Translations under genes and position numbers: made by a program
Part shown: in pieces, positions 35,401-44,254 of the stretch
Layout of the letters: the number at the start of each line of letters is the position of its first letter
Numbering within the stretch: the stretch's first letter is position 1
The notes under the pieces: generated by a model
What the model was told of the DNA's origin: nothing
The model's database searches: none
Seen by the model: only the letters and a program-made list of their open reading frames with translations
Assembly (NCBI GenBank): GCA_024102975.1
Contig: JAGFJD010000080.1
Span: 20,473 to 84,472 of the forward strand
Length of the DNA: 64,000 nucleotides
Source: Phaeodactylibacter sp.
GTDB lineage: Bacteria; Bacteroidota; Bacteroidia; Chitinophagales; Saprospiraceae
Direction: 5' to 3'

Positions 35401-35641
35401 TTAATTGGCGTTTTGTCTGATCCAATCGATAAGCGAAGTAAACTCCTCCGTAGCAATTTCTTTAGCCAATTCTATTCGCCCGTCGGCATTTGGCCCCATG
35501 TAGGTATGAGACTCGAAATAGGCAAACATTTCGGCAAGTTCACCGGCTCCTTCAAAGAAGTTAGAGAATACTTCTGCCGGCACGTAGTTGAAGCGGTACT
35601 CTTTCCCATTTGCTTTATCGGATTCAAAACTTAAAGATCAT
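35401..35641 (-). pseudogene. Small hypothetical gene with an apparent N-terminal frameshift
   Basis: ATG at 35639-35641 overlaps the stop of the upstream membrane-protein gene as ATGA, which is the expected coupled start, but that frame ends after five codons (MIFKF). The next frame carries a coherent 75-residue protein (SDKANGKEYRFNYVPAEVFS, FFEGAGELAEMFAYFESHTY, EFTSLIDWIRQNAN). One base lost or gained in TTTAAGTTTT near 35625 would join them. The alternative is initiation at GTG 35583, giving 60 residues. Either the gene is decaying or the sequence has an indel there. Confidence 0.4.
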
Positions 35642-36087
35642 CCATTCTCTTCATTTGTCAGCTTCCCGGCTATGTTGACTTTGCTTGCCCTGATTCTCTT
35701 AACCGCCTTTTCAATCTGCCAGTAAGCCGCCACCACACTTACGTATTCTACCGCAATGAGCCAAAATCCGGGGTCAGAGAAGAAGCTTAAATGATTGCCG
35801 CCATAAGGCATGATAAGAAAAGGAACTGTAATTGTGGCGTCCAGTATTATAGCCACTGCGAACATGGCAATACCCAGGACAAAACCATTGGCCTGATGTC
35901 CTTTCCGATAATAGGTGTGTGCCCCAAGTGTCGCAAGGGGGATCAAAACGATGGACAGCACCCAGTTGGCCTGCAGGTCCGGGTCTGACATAAACGGCAC
36001 GAAATAAGAAGCGACAAATGCCAGGACACCGAGGGCCCAGACGATAACTGCCGAAATGATTGCGCTTTTCAAATGGATATTTTTCAT
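35638..36087 (-). CDS. Small integral membrane protein, unknown (DUF5367-like?)
   Basis: The 149-residue protein has about five hydrophobic segments (IISAVIVWALGVLAFVASYF, WVLSIVLIPLATLGA, GFVLGIAMFAVAIILDATI, LIAVEYVSVVAAYW) and a basic, soluble C-terminal tail (KAVKRIRASKVNIAGKL). The pattern and the DATITVPF segment recall DUF5367-type proteins, but I am not sure. ATG at 36087 starts directly before the first helix; longer frames upstream add a Cys-rich non-conserved stretch. It is followed by a coupled, probably frameshifted small gene. Confidence 0.55.
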   Translation of the reverse strand: MKNIHLKSAIISAVIVWALGVLAFVASYFVPFMSDPDLQANWVLSIVLIPLATLGAHTYYRKGHQANGFVLGIAMFAVAIILDATITVPFLIMPYGGNHLSFFSDPGFWLIAVEYVSVVAAYWQIEKAVKRIRASKVNIAGKLTNEENG

Positions 36088-36327
36088 CTTGATATCTTTT
36101 TTTGGCGAAGGAAGATCGACACATAAGTAGGTGCAGTATGCATCTGAAGCAAAGGTGGAGCAAAAAAAGGCTGGTGGCTTGGCCCTGCAAGCCAATCTTA
36201 TGACACTTTATGCCAGGTTATTCATCTTATCTTTATTTCGCTTCGCTTTGATTCGATGGACAAGGCATGGAAAACCTGCCGGACCTTTGCCCGAAACTGA
36301 TTTTTGCCCGTTTCTTTGCAGAAAAAA

Positions 36328-37056
36328 ATGACGGGCATGCGAAATCTCATCCTCTTCATCTTGCTCCTGCTGCCAGGATGCCAGGCTTCACCGGAAAAAC
36401 AGGGGACAGAAACAGATAACGAAACGGACAGCACCTGGGTAGCTGCGCCCGGCATAGACAGCCTGCCCACGCCGGCGGAAGCGCTCCCGGCGCCCGACCA
36501 ACCGGACTACGACACGGCCCGGTGGACAGACCTTGCCCGCCTGGATACCAGCATCTTCATCGACATGCGATACGCTACAACCGACAACTTCGTACAGGAA
36601 AAGATGTACGAGTGCGGGCGTTGCATTCTCCGGCCGGAGGCCGCCCGTGCCGTAGCCGCTGCCCACCGGGAACTCCAGCGGCAGGGGCTCGCCCTGAAAA
36701 TGCTGGACTGCTACCGCCCCCATCCCATTCAGTGGAAGCTGTGGGAAAAGGTGCCCGACCGGCGTTATGTCTCCGATCCCCGCAAAGGGTCTATGCACAA
36801 CCGGGGCGCGGCAGTCGACCTCACCTTGGCCGACAGTACCGGCCGGGAACTCCCAATGGGTACGCCCTACGACTTCTTCGGGCCCGAGGCCCACCCGTCT
36901 TATCAGGCGCTGCCCGATTCCGTGCTGGCCAACCGGGCGCTGCTGCGGGAAACCATGATCCGGCACGGTTTCCGCCCTATCCGTACCGAATGGTGGCATT
37001 ATTCTTTTGGCGGGAAAAACTATGCACTTTCGGACATGTTATGGAAATGTTATTAA
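36328..37056 (+). CDS. D-alanyl-D-alanine dipeptidase (VanX/DdpX family), lipoprotein
   Basis: This 242-residue protein has a lipoprotein signal (LILFILLLLPGC, Cys at about residue 18) and a proline-rich linker of about 40 residues. The M15D dipeptidase domain follows: IDMRYATTDNF, YRPHPIQWKLW, the zinc motif S-x-H-x-x-G-x-A-x-D in GSMHNRGAAVDLTL, and the catalytic Glu and zinc His in TEWWHYSF. It cleaves D-Ala-D-Ala, here probably in the periplasm for cell-wall turnover or nutrient recovery rather than vancomycin resistance, since no VanH/VanA genes are near. Start ATG at 36328 or 36337; a TTG at 36304 is unlikely. Confidence 0.93.
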   Translation: MTGMRNLILFILLLLPGCQASPEKQGTETDNETDSTWVAAPGIDSLPTPAEALPAPDQPDYDTARWTDLARLDTSIFIDMRYATTDNFVQEKMYECGRCILRPEAARAVAAAHRELQRQGLALKMLDCYRPHPIQWKLWEKVPDRRYVSDPRKGSMHNRGAAVDLTLADSTGRELPMGTPYDFFGPEAHPSYQALPDSVLANRALLRETMIRHGFRPIRTEWWHYSFGGKNYALSDMLWKCY

Positions 37057-37159
37057 AATGGAGGATTAGCCCGAAAAACAGCAACAAAGCTTATATTTGC
37101 GCGTTTCGAAGGGTAGAATGCTTGAAACTATTTACTACACCGGCCCAAAATGCCTGATT

Positions 37160-37244
37160 TTGCCCCGACCCTAAAGGGAGATCCGGCATTTTCGGCCTTT
37201 GCTCCCTTTAGGGATGGGGCAATCAAAGGACGAAAATGCCGGAT
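37160..37244. promoter_or_regulatory. Interleaved (pseudoknot-order) 21-base inverted repeats upstream of moxR
   Basis: Four contiguous blocks run A (37160-37180), B (37181-37201), A' (37202-37222) and B' (37224-37244). A' is the inverse complement of A (19 of 21: TTGCCCC, then CCCTAAAGGGAG). B' is the inverse complement of B (20 of 21: ATCCGGCATTTTCG, then CCTTTG). A further partial B'-like copy, AAAATGCCTGAT, lies just before A at about 37148-37159. Pairing of A-A' and B-B' in full at once is sterically unlikely, so these are alternative structures. The block ends 54 bases before the moxR start. Confidence 0.75.
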
Positions 37245-37297
37245 GGGGCTATACCCAGTTACGAATACTTAATATAGCCCAAAAATCATACACATCA

Positions 37298-38269
<972 letters not shown>

Positions 38270-38291
38270 GCTTATTGCCAACGACTTACCC

Positions 38292-38334
38292 AAAAAGCGG
38301 GTGGAAGTAGTATTCTCTTCCAGCCGCTTTTTTT
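38292..38334. terminator. Bidirectional intrinsic terminator after moxR
   Basis: AAAAAGCGG-G-TGGAAG (38292-38307) pairs with CTTCCA-G-CCGCTTTTT (38317-38332), giving a long stem closed by A/T tracts and followed by extra T residues on the + strand. It lies 22 bases after the moxR stop. Confidence 0.9.
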
Positions 38335-38350
38335 GTGCCCTGAAGCAACT

Positions 38351-38426
38351 GTTTACCACATAGGCCACAGTAGGCACGGCCTATGTGTTCTACTGTGAAA
38401 ACGCTATGCGTCCTATGTGGTTAAAC
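38351..38426. repeat. ACATAGG-type palindrome
   Basis: GTTTACCACATAGG (38351-38364) faces CCTATGTGGTTAAAC (38412-38426). Between them CCACAGTAGG and CCTATGTG...TACTGTG pair further. It belongs with the elements at 12158-12199 and 53964-54007. It lies after the moxR terminator and before the gene at 38551. The sequence between (38427-38550) is AT-rich with TTAATTCATTATTAAC and TTAATGTTAATTTAATG repeats but no clear promoter. Confidence 0.7.
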
Positions 38427-38550
38427 AAAAGGCCTAAACAGGTGCGCCGTGAAACTTTATCCCTCCTGAAAAGGTTGTTCTATTGTTAATTCATTATTAA
38501 CTTAATGTTAATTTAATGTAAACTTTTTTCGTCACCATAAATATCTTGCT

Positions 38551-39045
38551 ATGAGTAAACCGCAATTTACAGAAGAACAGCGATTCAGGAGATGGGATGT
38601 CTTTGCTTTGCTCGTGGCCCTGATGGCCAGCGCTTCTTATCACTTCGCTGAATTATACCTTTCCGGCGCATACGAAACAAGCCTTCTTACCTTGCAGTAC
38701 ACCCTGATCACTATTATTCTGGCTGGTGCCGCAGCCTATCTGTGGAGCATCCGGCTGATCCTGGAGATCGACAAAAAAGGCATCCGGTATCAGTACTTTC
38801 CCCGGCACTACCGGAAGCACAGAATAAAATGGGAAGAAATTGAACATGTCGAGTTTATCCATACGCCGGTAATGGCGGAACTGAGCGGATGGGCCGTCCG
38901 CCTGGGCACCTGGGAGCGCATGTTCAGCGTGTCGGGCCGGACCGGGCTGAGCCTAAGCCTGAAGAACGGGCAACAACTGTTCATTGGCACAAAACACCCC
39001 GGTGAGCTGAAGGATGCCCTCGCACGCCTGGGGGCCGGCAGGTAG
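38551..39045 (+). CDS. Membrane protein with C-terminal PH-like domain, unknown
   Basis: This 164-residue protein has two membrane segments at about residues 18-38 and 46-68. The soluble C-terminal part has repeated strands (LEIDKKGIRYQYFP, IKWEEIEHVEFI, GLSLSLKNGQQLFIGTKHPGELKDAL). This is the layout of bacterial PH-domain membrane proteins (bPH/DUF6141-like), where the strand pattern ends with a LxxxL helix. No enzymatic motif. It is flanked by repeat-rich gaps on both sides, so it is probably monocistronic. Confidence 0.65.
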   Translation: MSKPQFTEEQRFRRWDVFALLVALMASASYHFAELYLSGAYETSLLTLQYTLITIILAGAAAYLWSIRLILEIDKKGIRYQYFPRHYRKHRIKWEEIEHVEFIHTPVMAELSGWAVRLGTWERMFSVSGRTGLSLSLKNGQQLFIGTKHPGELKDALARLGAGR

Positions 39046-39080
39046 GCTTTTCCTCCGGAGTACCCGAGGTTATGATAAAA

Positions 39081-39163
39081 CCGGCCGGCGGCGGCTTGTT
39101 GTTCGTTGTTTGTTGTTCGTTTCGGGGAGCCCGCCGGCCGGGCAACAAACAACCCGCAACAAG
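39081..39163. repeat. Interleaved inverted repeats in the 39046-39377 gap
   Basis: CCGGCCGGCGG (39081-39091) pairs perfectly with CCGCCGGCCGG (39131-39141). CTTGTTG-TTC-GTTGTTTGTTG (39095-39115) pairs with CAACAAACAA-CCC-GCAACAAG (39143-39163) with 18 of 21 matches. The order is B-A-B'-A', so the two stems cross. The rest of the 332-base gap shows TTAACTTTATACC at about 39348-39360 before the DUF4837 start and no gene. Confidence 0.75.
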
Positions 39164-39377
39164 TACACACCCCCTTCCTCCCCAATTTTCCGCTTCACGC
39201 CAAAACGTTCTCCAATTGCATCTGTTCTAACGGAAAAAAGGCAAGCCACACCTGCCTCCCGGATTTCCTGAAGATTTCGACGCTGAACCCCATTATCAAT
39301 GCGACGTACTTTCCCGCTGCTGTTGCAGGGGATTGTACAGTAAAGCGTTAACTTTATACCAAAAATCAGCATTCCCA

Positions 39378-40451
39378 ATGAAGAAAACCGTTCATGTTAT
39401 ATTATTAAACGCCCTCTTTTTACTGCTAACCGGCTGCACAGAGGATGCCCGCCGGGGCCTAAGCCCGATACCCACTGCTTTCGGCAATTTAAACGAGATC
39501 GTCGTCGTCATGGATGCCGATATGTGGGACGGGGCGGTGGGCGACACGCTGCGGTATTACTATTCTGCCGCCTATCCCCTTTTGCCGCAGCCGGAACCCA
39601 TTTTTGACCTGCGGCACTTCACGCCGCTGGAACTCAGCCAGGATCCCCTGCGCAAGGAACTGCGCACCTACCTGGTAGTCGGCAACCTCAGCGACAGGGA
39701 TTCTCCTGCTACGAAAATGATCGTCAACGACATTGGCGAGGAAAAGGCCAGAAAGGCCAAAGAGGATAAGGAATACAACAGCGCCATCGGCCGCGACAAA
39801 TGGGCCAAGGGGCAGTTGCTAATCTACGAGTTCGGCTATTCGGAAGATGAGCTGATAGCCATTCTCAAAGAAAACTTCCCGGCGGTCCGCAAGCGCGTCA
39901 ACCAGCACGACAGCAAAAAGGTGGACGCCTATGTGTACCTCAACGGAGAAAACAAAAGGCTGGAAGAGGAAGTAAAGGAAGACATAAACGTGTCCATGCG
40001 CATACCAAGCGATTATTTCCTCGCTCTCAACGACGACAACATCATCTGGATGCGAAGGGAAACCGACGAGACCAGCAGCAACATCATCCTGAAAAAAATC
40101 CCTTACACGGACCGCTCCCAGCTCAGCAAGGACAATATCATCGCCATCCGGGACTCCATTGGCCGCCAGTATATTTCCTCTACTTTGCCCGGCACCTACA
40201 TGCAGACCAACGACGTGGACCTGCCCGTATTGACCGACGTCACGAAGATCAACGGCTATTACACCCTGGAGGCCAGAGGCATCTGGGAGATCGTCGACGA
40301 CTACATGGGGGGAGCGTTCATGAGCTGCCTGATCCTCAACCCCAACAGCAACGAACTGCTCTTTGTGGATGGCTTCCTGCACGCTCCCGGGGAGGATAAG
40401 AGAGACATCATGCAATACATCGAGCACATCATCAGGACGATCAAATTTTAA
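39378..40451 (+). CDS. DUF4837 family lipoprotein
   Basis: The 357-residue protein has a lipoprotein signal (VILLNALFLLLTGC, Cys at about residue 20) and then the DUF4837 core: GNLNEIVVVMDADMWDGAVGD, FDLRHFTPLEL, KDKWAKGQLLIY-like (here RDKWAKGQLLIYEF), and the C-terminal ARGIWEI...MGGAF-x-S motif. The family is nearly restricted to Bacteroidota, has no known function and is predicted to be anchored in the outer or inner membrane. ATG at 39378 directly precedes the signal. A terminator follows at 40478, so it is a single-gene unit. Confidence 0.92.
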   Translation: MKKTVHVILLNALFLLLTGCTEDARRGLSPIPTAFGNLNEIVVVMDADMWDGAVGDTLRYYYSAAYPLLPQPEPIFDLRHFTPLELSQDPLRKELRTYLVVGNLSDRDSPATKMIVNDIGEEKARKAKEDKEYNSAIGRDKWAKGQLLIYEFGYSEDELIAILKENFPAVRKRVNQHDSKKVDAYVYLNGENKRLEEEVKEDINVSMRIPSDYFLALNDDNIIWMRRETDETSSNIILKKIPYTDRSQLSKDNIIAIRDSIGRQYISSTLPGTYMQTNDVDLPVLTDVTKINGYYTLEARGIWEIVDDYMGGAFMSCLILNPNSNELLFVDGFLHAPGEDKRDIMQYIEHIIRTIKF

Positions 40452-40477
40452 TCCCGGCCTCTCAGGCTTATCTGAAA

Positions 40478-40517
40478 AATATGGCAGGGCGGAAAAAGAC
40501 CTCGCCATATTTTTTTA
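40478..40517 (+). terminator. Intrinsic terminator after the DUF4837 gene
   Basis: AATATGGC (40478-40485) pairs with GCCATATT (40504-40511), followed by TTTTTTATTTTT. It lies 26 bases after the stop at 40451 and separates this gene from the sigma factor at 40543. Confidence 0.85.
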
Positions 40518-40542
40518 TTTTTAGTCCTGAAGAGCGGCTTTC

Positions 40543-41166
40543 ATGAAAAAATTTCTGCGCCTATCTACTCAGAAGGAACGCTGGAAGGCAGCCTCCGATG
40601 AGGAGCTTCTCCAGGCTTACCGGGAAACGGGCAACCGCGAACTGGCTGCGGAGCTGTTCAACCGGTACGTCCATCTGGTCTATGGCCTGTGCCGGCAACA
40701 CCTCAAAAACCGGGAAGACTGCCGCGACGCCGTGATGGCGGTTTTCGAGCATATCGTCGTCAAGGCCAGAGAAACGGAAATCCGACACTTCAACAAATGG
40801 CTCTACTCCACCGCCAAAAACCATTGCATTACGAGCCTGAGAGCAGAAGAGCGGAATACCCGCCAGCAGGAAGAATGGGAAAACTATGAAAAAAGCAGCC
40901 CGGAATTTATGGAAAATGAGGGCTTTCTTCGTCTATACTATAAGAGAACGAACGAACCGGACGCCGGCCTCCTCCTGGAAGAAGCTATTGCAGAACTGGA
41001 GGAAGGTCAGCAAATCTGCCTGCGCCTCTTTTTCTTCGAAAAGAAGAGCTACAAGGAAGTTGCCGGCGAAACGGGCTATTCTGTCAAGCAGGTGAAAAGC
41101 CACCTGCAGAACGGTAAACGGCGGCTGAGCGTCATGCTTGGCCAGAAGTTTCAAAAGAGCCAATAA
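40543..41166 (+). CDS. ECF-type RNA polymerase sigma factor
   Basis: The 207-residue protein has sigma-70 region 2 (ELFNRYVHLVYGLCRQHLKN, ED-x-x-DAVMAVFEHI and the HFNKWLYSTAKN promoter-melting segment) and region 4 (LEEGQQICLRLFFFEKKSYKEVAGETGYSVKQVKSHLQNGKRRL read in pieces as a helix-turn-helix). It directs RNA polymerase to an unknown regulon. The next gene, 8 bases downstream, is a membrane protein with an N-terminal zinc-finger motif, its likely anti-sigma factor. ATG at 40543 lies just after the terminator of the previous gene. Confidence 0.93.
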   Translation: MKKFLRLSTQKERWKAASDEELLQAYRETGNRELAAELFNRYVHLVYGLCRQHLKNREDCRDAVMAVFEHIVVKARETEIRHFNKWLYSTAKNHCITSLRAEERNTRQQEEWENYEKSSPEFMENEGFLRLYYKRTNEPDAGLLLEEAIAELEEGQQICLRLFFFEKKSYKEVAGETGYSVKQVKSHLQNGKRRLSVMLGQKFQKSQ

Positions 41167-41174
41167 ACGGAATT

Positions 41175-41927
41175 ATGCATTCCATTTTCAAAAAACGAAG
41201 TTGCCTCACAGAGCGGGAAGTGAGGCAATACCTGGGCGACGACCTCAGCGATGAACAACGCTACGACGTAGAAAACCACCTGCTGGATTGCGAGCTGTGC
41301 TCAGCCGCCGTGGACGGCCTTTCGCAAAGCCAGGGCTTTGGCCCCGCCGAAGAGGATGTTCAGGAACTCCGGGCCCGGGTCGCCGATTCTGCCAGAGGCC
41401 TTCCGCAACGATGGATGGCCTGGGCCAACCGCGCCGCCGCAATCGGCCTTCTCCTGATCCTCGGTTATGCCGGCCTGCGCTACTGGAGCGCATCCCGCCC
41501 CGAACGGCTCTTCGCCGCACACTTCGAGCCGGCAGCCAATACCTACATCACTTACCGGAGTACCGAAGACGCCGCCCTGAATACAGAATTGAAGCAGGCG
41601 CTGAAATACTACGACGCCAGGGCTTTCGAACAGAGCCTGCCCCACTTCTCCAACTATCTGGCGGCGAACCCGCAGGACCACCGGGCAGCCTTGCTGGCGG
41701 CCGGCGCCTGCCTGCAGGCCGGACAGCCCCAACCAGCCGAGAGGTATCTCATACAGCTGGAAACCCTGGGAATGACCTACCAGGGCCAGACGCTCTGGTA
41801 CCTTGCCCTGGCCCACCTGCGGCAAGGAGAATTGCCGCAGGCAGAGGCCGTGCTGGAGCGGATAATTGCCGAAGCCGCCCCGCCCTTTCGGGAAAAAGCG
41901 AAAGCCTTGCTCAAAGAGATACAATAA
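41175..41927 (+). CDS. Putative anti-sigma factor: zinc-finger, one TM helix, periplasmic TPR-like region
   Basis: In this 250-residue protein the N-terminal part carries an anti-sigma-type H-x3-C-x2-C motif (HLLDCELC, about residue 37-44) preceded by LTEREVRQYLGDDLSDEQRY. One membrane segment follows at about 85-101 (AAAIGLLLILGYAGLRYW). The periplasmic part has TPR-like helices (LKQALKYYDARAFEQSLPHF, LWYLALAHLRQGELPQAEAV). It probably holds the ECF sigma factor encoded 8 bases upstream and releases it on an envelope signal. The TPR part suggests protein binding as the trigger. Assignment is from motif plus context. Confidence 0.8.
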   Translation: MHSIFKKRSCLTEREVRQYLGDDLSDEQRYDVENHLLDCELCSAAVDGLSQSQGFGPAEEDVQELRARVADSARGLPQRWMAWANRAAAIGLLLILGYAGLRYWSASRPERLFAAHFEPAANTYITYRSTEDAALNTELKQALKYYDARAFEQSLPHFSNYLAANPQDHRAALLAAGACLQAGQPQPAERYLIQLETLGMTYQGQTLWYLALAHLRQGELPQAEAVLERIIAEAAPPFREKAKALLKEIQ

Positions 41928-41986
41928 TGTAAGGTTTGAGGTTAAGGCTGAGGCTGAGGTTGCTGCCGTCCAGCATAGCAGTGGTT

Positions 41987-42036
41987 AAAAATAACTTCAC
42001 TGCCTGAAATCCGCAATTGCCGTGAAGTTATTTTTT
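41987..42036. terminator. Bidirectional terminator between the anti-sigma gene and htpG
   Basis: AAAAATAACTTCAC (41987-42000) pairs perfectly with GTGAAGTTATTTTT (42022-42035). The T run follows on + and the A run serves the minus strand. The htpG stop codon (42028-42030) lies inside the right arm, so the stem doubles as the end of htpG. Confidence 0.9.
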
Positions 42037-43902
42037 AAAATTCAGGAAATCCAGGCTTTTCCTGATGAATGCCGTGAGGTTGCCGCCCCGCAGCATGCCC
42101 TGGTCGAGCAAAGCGAGCTTGTAGAGGTATTCTGCCATTTCGGCCCGGGCCGCTTCGTCTTTCTCCTCCAGCAGCTTGCCGGCAACCAGAGGGTGGTTGC
42201 TGTTGACCACGACGTTGAAAGAATCCGGGAAATCGCCGAACTGGTTGCCCTGCAGCGCCTGCATCTCCTTCATCCGCCGCAGGAACTCCGGCCGGGTGAT
42301 GGTCACCGGCTGGCTCTCCGGTGAAAGGGCTTTCAGAACTACCGTCCCTCCTCCTTCGGCGACGGCCTTTTCAAAGACTTCCGTTACCGCCTTCTGTTGT
42401 TCTTCGCTCAGGACGGATTCCTTTTTCTCGTCTTTTTGCACGAGGTTGTCTACTGTGTCGGAATCCACCCGCACAAAGGTGATGCCCTGCATCTTGTACT
42501 CCATTTGCTGCATGAAGTGGTTGTCGATCACGTTGTCCATCACCAGGATGTCATAACCTTCCGCCTTCGCTGCCTGAATGAAGCTGTCGTGGCTGTCCGG
42601 GCTGTTGGTGTAAAGCAATACCACCCGGCTGTGCTTGTCCGTCTGGTTGGCCTTCACCTTTTCTTTATAGGCCTCGATGGTGAAGAACTCGCTGTCGACA
42701 TTTCTGACGAGGGTGAACGGCAGGGCCCGCTCGTAGAACTTCTCGTCCGAGATGAGGCCGTATTTCACAAAAACGCCGATATCGTTCCATTTGGCCCGAA
42801 AGCCTTCTTCGTCCTTCTTATACAGCTCGCTGAGCTTATCCGCCACTTTCTTGGTGATGTATCCCGTGATTTTGCGGACGTTGGCGTCGGCCTGCAGGTA
42901 ACTGCGGGAGACGTTCAGCGGGATGTCGGGAGAATCAATCACCCCGTGCAGCAAGGTCAGGAATTCCGGCACGATGTCCTTCACGTTATCGGTCACGTAC
43001 ACCTGATTGCTGTACAGCTGTATCTTGTTCTTCTGTAGTTCGAAGTTGTTGGCCAGTTTCGGGAAATACAGGATGCCGGTCAGGTGGAAAGGATAATCGA
43101 TGTTGAGGTGTATCCAGAACAGGGGAGTCGAGCTGAAAGGATAGAGTTCCTGGTAAAAAGCCTGGTAGTCTTCATCTTTGAGGTCGGTGGGCTGTTTGAC
43201 CCAGGCGGGGCTGGTGTTGTTGATGATATTGTCAACCTCTATCTCTTTTTCTTTTGCCTCTTCCCCTTCCCCTTCCGTGATTTGCTCGGTTTTTGTTCCG
43301 AACTTGATGGATACGGGCAGGAACTTGCAGTATTTCCCCAGCAGTTGTTCGATCCGGTGTTTCTGCAGGAACTCCTTATTCTCTTCGTTGATATACAGGA
43401 TCACATCTGTCCCGCGTTCCTTTTTGTCGTTCTCTGCCAGGGTATACTCCGGGTCTCCCTCGCACGTCCAGGTTACGCCTTTAGCTTTTTTCTGCCAGGA
43501 TTTTGTGACGACCTCCACCTTGTCGGCCACCATGAACGAAGAGTAGAAACCCAACCCGAAGTTGCCGATGATGGAAGATTCGTCCTTGTATTTCTCCAGG
43601 AATTCCTGAGCGCTGGAGAAAGCGACCTGGTTGAGGTATTTTTTGATCTCTTCTTCCGTCATGCCGATCCCTTTGTCCCGGATGATCAGCCTCTTGTTCT
43701 CTTCCTCGATGATGACCTCTATGGTGGTATCCCCGATATCGCCCTTCACTTCGCCCCGGCCGGCAAGCGTCTTCAGCTTGGTCGTGGCGTCAACCGCGTT
43801 GGAGATGAGTTCCCGGAGGAAAATCTCGTGATCGGAATAGAGGAATTTTTTGATGATCGGAAATATGTTCTCCGTTTGTACAGATATGTTACCTTTTTGC
43901 AT
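42028..43902 (-). CDS. htpG: HSP90-family chaperone HtpG
   Basis: The 624-residue protein has the full bacterial Hsp90 length. The N-terminal ATPase has LRELISNAVDA, IRDKGIGMTEEEI and IGNFGLGFYSSFMVADKVEV; the middle domain has PLFWIHLNIDYPF and SRSYLQAD; the dimerisation domain ends in a short tail without a eukaryotic MEEVD. It is an ATP-driven cytosolic chaperone for stress-labile clients. It starts at ATG 43902. Upstream is a 738-base gap with a candidate structured RNA on the other strand. The stop codon is embedded in a bidirectional terminator shared with the convergent anti-sigma gene. Confidence 0.98.
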   Translation of the reverse strand: MQKGNISVQTENIFPIIKKFLYSDHEIFLRELISNAVDATTKLKTLAGRGEVKGDIGDTTIEVIIEEENKRLIIRDKGIGMTEEEIKKYLNQVAFSSAQEFLEKYKDESSIIGNFGLGFYSSFMVADKVEVVTKSWQKKAKGVTWTCEGDPEYTLAENDKKERGTDVILYINEENKEFLQKHRIEQLLGKYCKFLPVSIKFGTKTEQITEGEGEEAKEKEIEVDNIINNTSPAWVKQPTDLKDEDYQAFYQELYPFSSTPLFWIHLNIDYPFHLTGILYFPKLANNFELQKNKIQLYSNQVYVTDNVKDIVPEFLTLLHGVIDSPDIPLNVSRSYLQADANVRKITGYITKKVADKLSELYKKDEEGFRAKWNDIGVFVKYGLISDEKFYERALPFTLVRNVDSEFFTIEAYKEKVKANQTDKHSRVVLLYTNSPDSHDSFIQAAKAEGYDILVMDNVIDNHFMQQMEYKMQGITFVRVDSDTVDNLVQKDEKKESVLSEEQQKAVTEVFEKAVAEGGGTVVLKALSPESQPVTITRPEFLRRMKEMQALQGNQFGDFPDSFNVVVNSNHPLVAGKLLEEKDEAARAEMAEYLYKLALLDQGMLRGGNLTAFIRKSLDFLNFKK

Positions 43903-44254
43903 GGCTCAGAAGATTTAGTTTAGCGCCAAAGACAGCTTCAAACCGTATGCCACGGGTGAAAAACTGCCAAATTGGCATTAAAAATGGCGAACGTGCCGCT
44001 CATATGCCCTCTGCCGTCAGTTTTTCTTCTTACTTGTTGAATATTTTTAAATAAATATTTATTTTGCACACCAGAAATGAAACCTGGAGCCAATAGTTCC
44101 GTTTCACCTTTCCAAAGAGCATTCAAAGAGGTTAAGAATCGAATCTTTCTGTTTCCTGTCTACATACCACATCTCGTGAAAAGAGATTGATATGCCTTCG
44201 CGTACGTGAAGGTGGCATTTTCTGCTTCCGGCCCGCAGCAAACAAGCGGTTATG

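Noticed and set aside
43938..44126. 62-aa minus-strand ORF in the htpG upstream gap
   Set aside because: No recognisable features, and it lies in an AT-rich region without a start context.
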